Shown piece by piece: positions 8,820 to 15,928 of a stretch of 64,000 bases of DNA (positions within the stretch are counted from its first letter, which is position 1; each line of letters opens with the position of its first letter). Under the pieces are notes generated by a model, which made no database searches, was not told the origin of the DNA, and saw only the letters and a list, made by a program, of their open reading frames with translations. The stretch is taken from the NCBI RefSeq assembly GCF_019236475.1, contig NZ_JAFAIX010000012.1, positions 310,001 to 374,000 of the forward strand, given 5' to 3'. Origin of the DNA: Chitinophaga sp. Lineage in GTDB: Bacteria; Bacteroidota; Bacteroidia; Chitinophagales; Chitinophagaceae. The position numbers and the translations under genes are program-made.

Positions 8820-9533
8820 ATGCAACATCAACCTGCCCGTAATTCCAAACTCAGCAAATTACGCCGGCTACTTAAAAACTTTACGCTGGATAACCTGAAA
8901 TACAGCGAATTCTCCTTTGCCCAGGAAGGAGAAGATATGATCCTACGCAGATTCGTCGGTAAAAAAACCGATGGCTTCTTCGTAGATATCGGCGCGCATC
9001 ACCCTATCAGGTTCTCCAATACCTATCGCTTCTACCTCGACGGTTGGCACGGTATCAACGTGGACGCTATGCCTGGCAGTATGCAAGTATTCCAGAAAAA
9101 ACGCCCCAGAGATATTAACCTGGAAGTTCCAGTATCCGATAAAAAAGAAGTCCTGAAGTTCTATATCTTCAATGAGCCTGCACTCAATACTTTCAGCGAA
9201 AAAGAAGCCCTCTCAAAAGACGGTAAAAACAATTATAAAATCACGGATGTAAAGGAACTACAAACCGTTACCCTGGAAGATATCCTGCAGGAACATCTAC
9301 CCGCTGGTCAACATATCGACTTTATGTCTGTAGATGTGGAAGGACTCGACCTCCAAGTGCTACAATCCAATAACTGGGATAAATATCGCCCGGAATACTT
9401 ACTGGTAGAAGATTTAATGAGCGATGTGTCTGACTCTCTTAATGGCCCACTCTATAAATTCCTGCACGCAAAAGATTATAAACTGGTAGCAAGGTCTTAT
9501 AATACCGCCTTCTACCACGACAATAGAAAATAA
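8820..9533 (+). CDS. FkbM-family SAM-dependent methyltransferase
   Basis: 237 residues with the FkbM fold: FAQEGEDMILRRFV, then the SAM-binding motif FFVDIGAHHP near residues 53-62, and the conserved acidic DFMSVDVEGLDLQVL around 168-182. FkbM enzymes O-methylate sugars or other small acceptors, often in surface glycan or natural-product pathways. No glycan cluster is adjacent, so the substrate is unknown. It sits on the far side of the sodA terminator and is probably transcribed alone. Confidence 0.85.
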   Translation: MQHQPARNSKLSKLRRLLKNFTLDNLKYSEFSFAQEGEDMILRRFVGKKTDGFFVDIGAHHPIRFSNTYRFYLDGWHGINVDAMPGSMQVFQKKRPRDINLEVPVSDKKEVLKFYIFNEPALNTFSEKEALSKDGKNNYKITDVKELQTVTLEDILQEHLPAGQHIDFMSVDVEGLDLQVLQSNNWDKYRPEYLLVEDLMSDVSDSLNGPLYKFLHAKDYKLVARSYNTAFYHDNRK

Positions 9534-9536
9534 ACA

Positions 9537-9609
9537 AATAGGGCCGACATAAACTGACTACTAACTCAGCGAATCATCCGCCTAGCAGCCGGTTTAGGTC
9601 AGCCCTATT
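9537..9609. terminator. Imperfect hairpin between convergent FkbM and DUF1080 genes
   Basis: AATAGGGCcGAC (9537-9548) can pair with GTCaGCCCTATT (9598-9609), 11 of 12 positions, around a loop of about 49 bases that holds smaller CTGAC/GTCAG complementarities. The T-tract is poor. It may act as a weak two-way terminator or mRNA 3'-end structure. Confidence 0.4.
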
Positions 9610-9625
9610 CTTACTTAATAACTAC

Positions 9626-10414
9626 TTATTTCAGCTCTTTCAACTTCACATTCTTAAACCAGATCTCACTGCCGTGATCCTGTAAGGCGATCTTACCTTT
9701 CTTCGTCATACCATAACCTTTCGCATCTTTCCATTTACCTGTCTCTTTATTCTTTTTCCACTCTGCACTACCCATGGTATACTCAGCAGTTTTCTGTCCA
9801 TTCAGCCAATGTTCTACATGACCTTTGTTGACAATAATCTTAGTATGATTCCATTCTCCGATTGGATTGGAAGCTGCTACCAGCGGTGGATTCATCGCAT
9901 AGTTGGCGCCGGTTTTCTGCCAGTCTTCCAGCTTCTCCGGGAAATTCTTATCATCGATGATCTGATATTCCGGACCACTCAAATAAGGTGCTTCGAATTC
10001 TTCAGACACCAGGTACATAATACCACTGTTCCCTTTAGGAGCTAGTTTCCAGTCGGCATTCAGTTCAAAATTTTCATAGCTACTATCTGAAGTCAAATCA
10101 GCGCGCTTATCACTTTTATCAGTGGCACTACCCAAGCAATGAAGCAAACCATAATCCACCACCCACGTATCAGTAGTTTTGCCTTTATAGCCATGCCAGC
10201 CATCTTTACTTCTACCATTGAATAACAACTGCCATCCGTCTCTTTTCTCTGCATCGGATAAAACGTTGTCTGTATCAGCGGCTATTTCCTTCGTAACGGC
10301 TGCCGTATCAGCTTTTACAGCTACAGCATCTTTCGCGTTGTGTGGAGTGCCACCACCGCAGGATGCGGTGGCAATGGCTACTGCAGATAATACAGGTACT
10401 ATCAGTTTTTTCAT
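9626..10414 (-). CDS. DUF1080 (3-keto-disaccharide hydrolase-type) lipoprotein
   Basis: 262 residues. The N-terminus is a lipoprotein signal peptide (MKKLIVPVLSAVAIATASC) with the acylated Cys near residue 19. A DUF1080 domain follows a short linker: WQLLFNGRSKDGWHGYKG, YENFELNADWKLAPKGNSGIMYLV, GPEYQIIDD, HTKIIVNKGHVEHWLNGQ, GKIALQDHGSEIWFKNVKLK. DUF1080 has a concanavalin-like jelly roll, and some members cleave 3-keto-glycosides. It lies 15 bases after the Gfo/Idh/MocA oxidoreductase. That pairing is common in Bacteroidota and suggests joint work on an oxidised sugar in the periplasm. Confidence 0.88.
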   Translation of the reverse strand: MKKLIVPVLSAVAIATASCGGGTPHNAKDAVAVKADTAAVTKEIAADTDNVLSDAEKRDGWQLLFNGRSKDGWHGYKGKTTDTWVVDYGLLHCLGSATDKSDKRADLTSDSSYENFELNADWKLAPKGNSGIMYLVSEEFEAPYLSGPEYQIIDDKNFPEKLEDWQKTGANYAMNPPLVAASNPIGEWNHTKIIVNKGHVEHWLNGQKTAEYTMGSAEWKKNKETGKWKDAKGYGMTKKGKIALQDHGSEIWFKNVKLKELK

Positions 10415-10429
10415 GTTCAGATATTTTTA

Positions 10430-11815
10430 TCAGCTTACTACTTTAAGATTTGTAGGATCCCATTGAATAATCTTATTCGAGAAATAGCTGTCGTTACACA
10501 GCAATGCAGGCGCAGCAGCACGGAAACCGAATAACGGATCTTCTGCTACTTTTCCATTGTTACGCATCGCATTGAAGAGATTATAGAAGTGGTCAAAATG
10601 CGCGCCTTTATAACCTTGCTCTGCTTCGTAAATCAATTTATCCGGTGGCAACATCGACTTACGGTCATACACATACGATTTCCCAGCATTGCCGCCACTA
10701 TTCTTAGTAGCAGTCAGCGGATCGTTGGCATCTACTTCATTCCGATTTTTGTAAAGCGTCACCTTATCCCATTCTACTGTCATAGAGCCTTCGCTACCCA
10801 CCATTCTCAGGTAATTGGTACCACCAGTGCCATCTACGAAATTGACACGGAGTGAAAGGTTAAAAGCTGGATGAACGGCTGTCTCCGGATAATCAAACAT
10901 TCCTAACATAATATCCGGTACTTCTCTTCCATCTTTCCAATAACGCAATCCACCAGTGGCCATTACTTTATTAGGACCAATGGAATTTGTAACGAAATGT
11001 AGACTGGAGAACAGGTGTACGAATAAGTCTCCAGAAACGCCGGTACCATAGTCGCGGTAGTTACGCCAACGGAAAAAGCGCAATGGATCGAAATCACGCT
11101 TAGGCGCATTTTTCAGATAGGCATCCCAGTCAACTGTTTTCGTGGATGCATCTGCAGGGATAGGATACTGCCAGGCGCCGGTTGGCGACATGCGAGCCCA
11201 GAATCCCTCTGCATAGTTGAGATGCCCGATAGCGCCTTCTTTCAGCAACTGTCTGGCTTTCTCATTACCCAAGGAACTCATGCCCTGGCTACCTACTTGG
11301 TACACTACTTTATTGCGTTGTTGCGCATCAATCACCGCAGGGCCTTCTGTGATATCATGCACCATAGGTTTTTCACAGTAAACAGATTTTCCTTTGTTCA
11401 TGGCTGCTACAGAAATCTCCTTATGCCAGAAGTCAGGTACTGCGATGATAACCGCATCAATATCTTTGCGGTCCAGAATTTCATGATAGTTACGCGTGGT
11501 GAAGATGTCGCTGCCCCATTTCTTTTTGGCATCGGCGAGGCGGCCGTCGTACAGGTCGCATGCAGCTACCAGCTTAACACCTGGCACTGTAATAGCGGTA
11601 TTGGCATCTGCGGTGCCCATACCACCAGCTCCGATCAATGCTACTTGGATGTGATCGTTTGCGCTGTACTTTTCGTTTAGTCGTGAGAGTGATTCAATGT
11701 TCCGCTTTTTATCAGCAGCCGTGAGGATGTTTGGCAGTAGAGACGCCCCTACCACTCCTTTGGCCAATTTGCTAATAAAATTCCGGCGGGAGTTTTCGTT
11801 GGAATTTACTGGCAT
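10430..11815 (-). CDS. Gfo/Idh/MocA-family oxidoreductase with Tat signal
   Basis: 461 residues. A twin-arginine signal (SRRNFISKLAKGVVGASLLPNIL) at the N-terminus predicts export in folded form with bound NAD(P). The Rossmann domain shows VALIGAGGMGTADA near 58-71 and the family motif CEKPMVHD near 146. The C-terminal substrate domain follows. Members oxidise or reduce sugar hydroxyls. Operon with the downstream DUF1080 lipoprotein suggests a periplasmic keto-sugar route: oxidation at C3, then cleavage. The specific substrate is not deducible. Confidence 0.87.
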   Translation of the reverse strand: MPVNSNENSRRNFISKLAKGVVGASLLPNILTAADKKRNIESLSRLNEKYSANDHIQVALIGAGGMGTADANTAITVPGVKLVAACDLYDGRLADAKKKWGSDIFTTRNYHEILDRKDIDAVIIAVPDFWHKEISVAAMNKGKSVYCEKPMVHDITEGPAVIDAQQRNKVVYQVGSQGMSSLGNEKARQLLKEGAIGHLNYAEGFWARMSPTGAWQYPIPADASTKTVDWDAYLKNAPKRDFDPLRFFRWRNYRDYGTGVSGDLFVHLFSSLHFVTNSIGPNKVMATGGLRYWKDGREVPDIMLGMFDYPETAVHPAFNLSLRVNFVDGTGGTNYLRMVGSEGSMTVEWDKVTLYKNRNEVDANDPLTATKNSGGNAGKSYVYDRKSMLPPDKLIYEAEQGYKGAHFDHFYNLFNAMRNNGKVAEDPLFGFRAAAPALLCNDSYFSNKIIQWDPTNLKVVS

Positions 11816-11930
11816 GCTTACCCTTTTAGGTGATAAAATGATGATTGGTTAATATAAACACAATAAGGGAATAATGCAAAACGGAGGGACAAATGGCAGC
11901 AGGCATTAAATGAAGGCAACAATCTTCTTT

Positions 11931-12013
11931 TTGTTGTCCCTGCCCGATGGGCAGGGACAACAAAAAATAAAAGGACCGAAATTGACGTCACAGATGTCAA
12001 TTTCGGTCCTTTT
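11931..12013. repeat. Two-hairpin intergenic element, copy 2
   Basis: First hairpin: perfect 15-bp arms TTGTTGTCCCTGCCC (11931-11945) and its complement (11949-11963), loop GAT. Second: 18-bp perfect arms 11969-11986 and 11996-12013, extended inward by three pairs including one wobble, with the ATTGAC/GTCAAT core. It lies between ctp and the oxidoreductase gene, both on the minus strand, 21 bases after the ctp stop. Confidence 0.75.
11969..12013 (-). terminator. Intrinsic terminator of ctp (within repeat copy 2)
   Basis: The ATTGAC-core stem followed on the minus strand by TTTTATTTTTTG makes a good terminator directly after the protease gene and separates it from the downstream oxidoreductase operon. 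Confidence 0.7.
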
Positions 12014-12034
12014 ATACAGCCTCTTTATGGCTAA

Positions 12035-13717
12035 TTAGTTCAATGCAGAAGTGGATAACATCTTCTTGTAAGACGCTTGATTCAACAACAGGCTGATCGC
12101 CTTGTTTACTTCGTTATCATTCGTTAAGCCTTTCGCAATGCGGCCTTCTTGCATGTAATAACGATTTACAATCTCTTCTTCCAACAAGCGTTTGATTTCA
12201 TCTTTGTTCTTCAGGAAATCTTGTTTTTTATCGTGCTTCAATTTTTGCTCCAACACTTCCAGATCCTTTGAAACGGCATCGTAATATTTCTCTTTACGAG
12301 CAGTGGTTTTGAAGGATTCCAACGCATCTTCACTACGTGTTTTATAACTGTAATCCTTGTTATCCAGGAAATGTTCGAAATCATTAAATTCCTGATCCGT
12401 CAGGCTGAAAGTAGCGGCTGAAGCTATTTTAGCATGATGGTAATAATATTGTGTGGCGTAATCAAAGATGTATTGTTTACGTATTAGGGAGACAGCCACC
12501 TGGCTGAGATAAGCGGGTTCCACTTTTGCATCAGGCTCGATTCCACCTCCATCTTTCACTACACGTCCACTCGCAGTTTTAAAAGTTTTACGCAAGGAGT
12601 CGGCTACAAAATCCACACTGCCGTCATCATTGCGGTGCGAGTAGTCAATCGCCTGAATACAGCGTCCACTAGGCGTATAATACTTAGCAGTAGTCACTTT
12701 CAGTTTGGTATTATATGGCAGCGGGCGGGTAGTTTGCACCAATCCTTTCCCATAAGAACGCTGGCCTACGATAATACCTCTGTCCAAATCCTGTATAGAT
12801 CCTGCAACAATTTCAGATGCAGAAGCAGAAGAATGATTTGTCAGGACTGCCAACGGTATATGACTATCCGCAGGATTACCGGTCGTCTCATAAGAACGAT
12901 CCCAGTTTTTCACTTTTCCGCGAGTACTTACGATCAGTTTATTTTTATCTACGAAGGTATTAGCAACAATCACTGCCTCATCCAGCAGGCCGCCTGGATT
13001 TCCCCGAAGGTCCAGGATAACACCTTTCATGGAAGGGTTTTGTTGTTTCAGTTGCTCAAAAGCCTTACGAACCATGTTCCCGCTATTTTCGGTGAACTGG
13101 GTCATTTTGATATAACCGATATCGTTTTTAACGAAGCCGGAGTAAGACACGGCTTTGACGTTGATTTCCTGGCGTACAATTTTTTTGGTAGCAACCGCAT
13201 TAGTAACCGGGTTTCTGAACACAATATCGATAGCGGTTCCTGGAGTTCCTTTCAGCATTTTGCTAATGCTATCTTGTGGAATATTTTTAAGGGAGCGACC
13301 GTCCATGCTTTCCAGGATATCTCCGGGTTTCACATTGGCTTTATCCATTGGGCTTCCCGGATAAACGTCTGTGATATTGGTCCATTCTCCATTGGTCCCG
13401 ATAGACGCGCCTACGCCGCCATATTTTCCGGTAGCCATATACTTGAGTTCATCCAGGTTATCTTCCGCGATGAAATCGGTATAAGGGTCTGTATCGTCCA
13501 ATATGGATTCCATGCCTTTACGGATGGTTTTTTCGGGCGGCAGATCATCCACGTAGTAAGTATCCAGTTCGTGGTAGAAAGCGGCGAAAAGGTCCAAATT
13601 TTTGGCTATAAGGAAGTATTTATTGTTTTCGTCGAAAGCGAAGATGCCAGTGGCAGTGATCAGCAGCGCCAGGAGGCCGCCGATAATTTTCTTTTTCCTG
13701 GTAAAGAAGTTACCCAT
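12035..13717 (-). CDS. C-terminal processing peptidase, S41 family (CtpA/Prc-like)
   Basis: 560 residues. An N-terminal hydrophobic segment (KKKIIGGLLALLITATGIFAF) serves as a signal or anchor. A PDZ domain (GGVGASIGTNGEWTNITDVYPGSPMDKANVKPGDILESMDG, about 95-180) precedes the S41 protease domain with the catalytic Ser in HSSASASEIVAGSIQDL and the general-base Lys in RSYGKGLVQ. A helical C-terminal extension follows. CtpA-type proteases trim or degrade periplasmic proteins from their C-termini. It lies 39 bases after yidD, so it may be cotranscribed with rpmH-rnpA-yidD. Confidence 0.9.
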   Translation of the reverse strand: MGNFFTRKKKIIGGLLALLITATGIFAFDENNKYFLIAKNLDLFAAFYHELDTYYVDDLPPEKTIRKGMESILDDTDPYTDFIAEDNLDELKYMATGKYGGVGASIGTNGEWTNITDVYPGSPMDKANVKPGDILESMDGRSLKNIPQDSISKMLKGTPGTAIDIVFRNPVTNAVATKKIVRQEINVKAVSYSGFVKNDIGYIKMTQFTENSGNMVRKAFEQLKQQNPSMKGVILDLRGNPGGLLDEAVIVANTFVDKNKLIVSTRGKVKNWDRSYETTGNPADSHIPLAVLTNHSSASASEIVAGSIQDLDRGIIVGQRSYGKGLVQTTRPLPYNTKLKVTTAKYYTPSGRCIQAIDYSHRNDDGSVDFVADSLRKTFKTASGRVVKDGGGIEPDAKVEPAYLSQVAVSLIRKQYIFDYATQYYYHHAKIASAATFSLTDQEFNDFEHFLDNKDYSYKTRSEDALESFKTTARKEKYYDAVSKDLEVLEQKLKHDKKQDFLKNKDEIKRLLEEEIVNRYYMQEGRIAKGLTNDNEVNKAISLLLNQASYKKMLSTSALN

Positions 13718-13756
13718 ACAATATCGTCGAAAGATGAAAAAATGAACGTTGGCAGG

Positions 13757-13993
13757 TTATGGCACGGGGTCATAACCATGGCCACCCCAGGGATGGCAAG
13801 ACAAGATACGTTTTATGGTGAGATAGCCGCCTTTGAAGAGGCCATATTTTTTGAAGGCTTCCAGTCCGTAATGGGAGCAGGAAGGGGTATAACGGCATTT
13901 AGCTCCCAGCCATGGGGAGATAAGCCATTGATATAGTTTGATGAGGAATATAAAGGGATAACTCAACCAACGCACTACACGGTTCATATTCAA
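13757..13993 (-). CDS. yidD: Membrane protein insertion efficiency factor YidD
   Basis: 78 residues with the complete YidD signature: an amphipathic N-terminal helix, then LISPWLGAKCRYTPSCSHYGLEAFKKYG and ILSCHPWGGHGYDPVP, including the conserved Cys residues. YidD sits at the inner membrane and aids YidC-dependent insertion. It is in the conserved order rpmH-rnpA-yidD, 10 bases after rnpA. yidC itself is not adjacent; a ctp protease occupies that place. Confidence 0.93.
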   Translation of the reverse strand: MNMNRVVRWLSYPFIFLIKLYQWLISPWLGAKCRYTPSCSHYGLEAFKKYGLFKGGYLTIKRILSCHPWGGHGYDPVP

Positions 13994-14003
13994 GAATTAT
14001 CGA

Positions 14004-14423
14004 TTAGGAATGAGTGGCAGTTGTGGGAGCAGGAGGCTCACCGATGGCTGCCAATTTCTTTAAAATTACCGAAATTTTGCCTTGAATGGTGGAAAACGGA
14101 GCGATATTTTTATCCGTATAGATTAGGAAGACAGCCAGTTTTCGCGACTGCGTGCTGAGCTTGTCGTGTAGATCCTGTTTTTGCAGGCGCCAGGCCTCGC
14201 GGGAGAGACGTTTCACCCGGTTACGGTCTGTTGCCCGGGGAAATTTACGGTTAGAGACGCTAAAACCCACCTGTACAGGGAATCTATTGACTGGTAAATC
14301 ATCCACCAGCATATAGACCACCCTGTAGGGAAAAACAGAAAACGCTTTTCCTTCTCGAAAAAGCGTTTCAATAAGTTTTCTGCTTTTTAACCTTTCTTCC
14401 TGTTTAAAAGAATAAGTCTTTAT
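14004..14423 (-). CDS. rnpA: Ribonuclease P protein component with a non-canonical start codon
   Basis: RnpA binds the RNase P RNA and helps mature tRNA 5' ends. The core shows FPVQVGFSVSNRKFPRATDRNRVKRLSREAWRL with the RNR motif. The only ordinary start in frame is GTG 14321, which would begin at VVYMLVDDL and drop the conserved first strand. Upstream in the same frame the typical N-terminus is intact (KTYSFKQEERLKSRKLIETL, then FREGKAFSVFPYR) and is preceded by ATA at 14423-14421 and, six codons further, by a stop. No ATG, GTG or TTG lies in between. I therefore propose an AUA start, 25 bases after the rpmH stop. A local sequence error is the main alternative. Confidence 0.85.
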   Translation of the reverse strand: MKTYSFKQEERLKSRKLIETLFREGKAFSVFPYRVVYMLVDDLPVNRFPVQVGFSVSNRKFPRATDRNRVKRLSREAWRLQKQDLHDKLSTQSRKLAVFLIYTDKNIAPFSTIQGKISVILKKLAAIGEPPAPTTATHS

Positions 14424-14448
14424 GGCAAATAGTATTTAGCTACTATAA

Positions 14449-14604
14449 TTATTTCAGCTTACGCTCGTCAGAAACAGTCAGCTTCTTACGACCTTTAGCC
14501 CTACGGGATGCCAGTACCTTGCGGCCATTAGCAGTTTCCATTCTCTTTCTGAAGCCGTGAACGCTCTTTCTGCGTCTGTTATGCGGTTGAAAAGTACGTT
14601 TCAT
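14449..14604 (-). CDS. rpmH: 50S ribosomal protein L34
   Basis: A 51-residue very basic protein, MKRTFQPHNRRRKSVHGF..., with the L34 core RMETANGRKVLASRRAKGRKKLTVSDERK. This is an exact family match in length and sequence. It belongs to the large ribosomal subunit. It opens the rpmH-rnpA-yidD cluster. A leader of about 170 AT-rich bases separates it from the preceding ompH terminator and should hold its promoter. Confidence 0.96.
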   Translation of the reverse strand: MKRTFQPHNRRRKSVHGFRKRMETANGRKVLASRRAKGRKKLTVSDERKLK

Positions 14605-14726
14605 TTCTTTTATTTGTTTTTACCTGTACTATACTAAAACCTCCCGTAATGGGAAACTGTTTTTTAAAACGGAAGGCAAAGGTAGCAGATTTTTTTGAAA
14701 AGTGAAAATTTTAGCCAGAAAATAAA

Positions 14727-14759
14727 AAATGGAATGTGGATTTTCACCACATTCCATTT
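14727..14759 (-). terminator. Intrinsic terminator after the ompH pair
   Basis: 13-bp perfect arms AAATGGAATGTGG (14727-14739) and CCACATTCCATTT (14747-14759), 7-base loop, followed on the minus strand by TTTTTATTTT. It lies 20 bases beyond the last ompH stop and closes the uppS-bamA-ompH-ompH unit. Confidence 0.85.
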
Positions 14760-14778
14760 ATAATATGCTAATAATCAA

Positions 14779-15288
14779 TTATTTAATACCCATTTTAGTC
14801 TTAACTGCAGCGAGGATATCATCGCCAGCAGGGGAAACCAGCAGCATACCGTTGCTGTTGTCGATTACATAACCGTAACCTTTTTCTTTAGCTACATCTT
14901 CGATTGCTTTACGTGCTTTATCGTAGATAGGTTTCAGCAATTGAGCTTGTTTTTCCTGAATTTTTTGCTGAGAAGCCTCGCTATAGTCCTGGATACGTTT
15001 CTGGATATCCTGCAGGTCTTTACCTTTGATTTCTCTCATGTTATCAGTCATGCTAGCAGCTTTATCGTTGAATTCAGCCAGTTTTTTCTGATACTCATCG
15101 TACATCGCTTTACCATCCCCTTCGAGGCTTTTTGCGAATGTCTGCAATTCAGTTTCTGCCTTTGCAGTTTCAGGCATAGCCGTCACCAGCGCTTGAGCGT
15201 TGATATGCGCTATTTTGGACTGTGCCTTTGCATTTACGCTGAACAAACCGGCTACTGCCACAAAAGCAATAATTACGAACTTCTTCAT
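14779..15288 (-). CDS. OmpH/Skp-family periplasmic chaperone (second of two)
   Basis: 169 residues: signal peptide (MKKFVIIAFVAVAGLFSVNAKA), then the OmpH fold beginning KIAHINAQALVTAMPETAKAE, a long charged coiled coil (about 45-125) that makes the jellyfish-like tentacles, and a C-terminal strand GYGYVIDNSNGMLLVSPAGDDI. Skp-type trimers hold unfolded outer-membrane proteins in the periplasm. It follows a similar gene (15345-15860) by 56 bases, and both follow bamA. Confidence 0.9.
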   Translation of the reverse strand: MKKFVIIAFVAVAGLFSVNAKAQSKIAHINAQALVTAMPETAKAETELQTFAKSLEGDGKAMYDEYQKKLAEFNDKAASMTDNMREIKGKDLQDIQKRIQDYSEASQQKIQEKQAQLLKPIYDKARKAIEDVAKEKGYGYVIDNSNGMLLVSPAGDDILAAVKTKMGIK

Positions 15289-15344
15289 GATGTTGTCTGT
15301 GTTTAAAAAAATTTAAATACTTATAGTTAAAAAATAGGTGCCAG

Positions 15345-15860
15345 TTATTTCTTTACGCCCAGTGATTTTAAAATCTCATCACTTTTATCCAGCTTCGGAT
15401 CTGAAAATATTACAGTTGCTCCTCCGGACTTATCCAGCACGAAATCATACATTCTGCTGGCTGCCATTTTCTGCACTGCATTATAAATCTTATCCTGGAT
15501 AGGTTTTACTAATTCCTCTCTCTTCTTAAAAAGATCCCCTTCGTAACCAAAACGTTTCTTCTGGAGGTCTTTGGCATCCTTTTCCTTTGCCACGATTTCA
15601 TCTTCCCGCTTATGTTTCAGCTCCTCGGTGAGCATTACCTGCTCCGCCTGATAAGACTTATACATTTTATCCACTTCCTGGAATTTCGCATCAATTTCTT
15701 TCTGCCATTGATCTGCAATAGCGTCCAGTTTCTTCTGCGATTCCTTGTACTCAGGAATACTTTCGAGAATATATTTTGTATCTATCACACAATAGCGTTG
15801 CGCACTTGCACCCCACGCTGCTGCCAGGATAAAGGCAGCGGTAATAAATAGTTTTTTCAT
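15345..15860 (-). CDS. OmpH/Skp-family periplasmic chaperone (first of two)
   Basis: 171 residues: signal peptide (MKKLFITAAFILAAAWGASA), OmpH start RYCVIDTKYILESIPEYKESQK, a coiled coil rich in Lys/Glu (about 50-125), and the C-terminal MYDFVLDKSGGATVIFSDPKLDKSDEIL. Similar to, but clearly diverged from, the adjacent copy, so the duplication is old. Placement 68 bases after bamA fits the conserved bamA-skp arrangement. Confidence 0.9.
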   Translation of the reverse strand: MKKLFITAAFILAAAWGASAQRYCVIDTKYILESIPEYKESQKKLDAIADQWQKEIDAKFQEVDKMYKSYQAEQVMLTEELKHKREDEIVAKEKDAKDLQKKRFGYEGDLFKKREELVKPIQDKIYNAVQKMAASRMYDFVLDKSGGATVIFSDPKLDKSDEILKSLGVKK

Positions 15861-15928
15861 GCTACAATGGATTTTTGACTTTCCTGTTTTTGACCAGTTA
15901 ATTCCTGCAATATATAATTTATTTCACA

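Noticed and set aside
12635..13936. 433-codon plus-strand frame opposite ctp and yidD
   Set aside because: Antisense to the S41 protease and extends through yidD; composition typical of a reverse-complement shadow.
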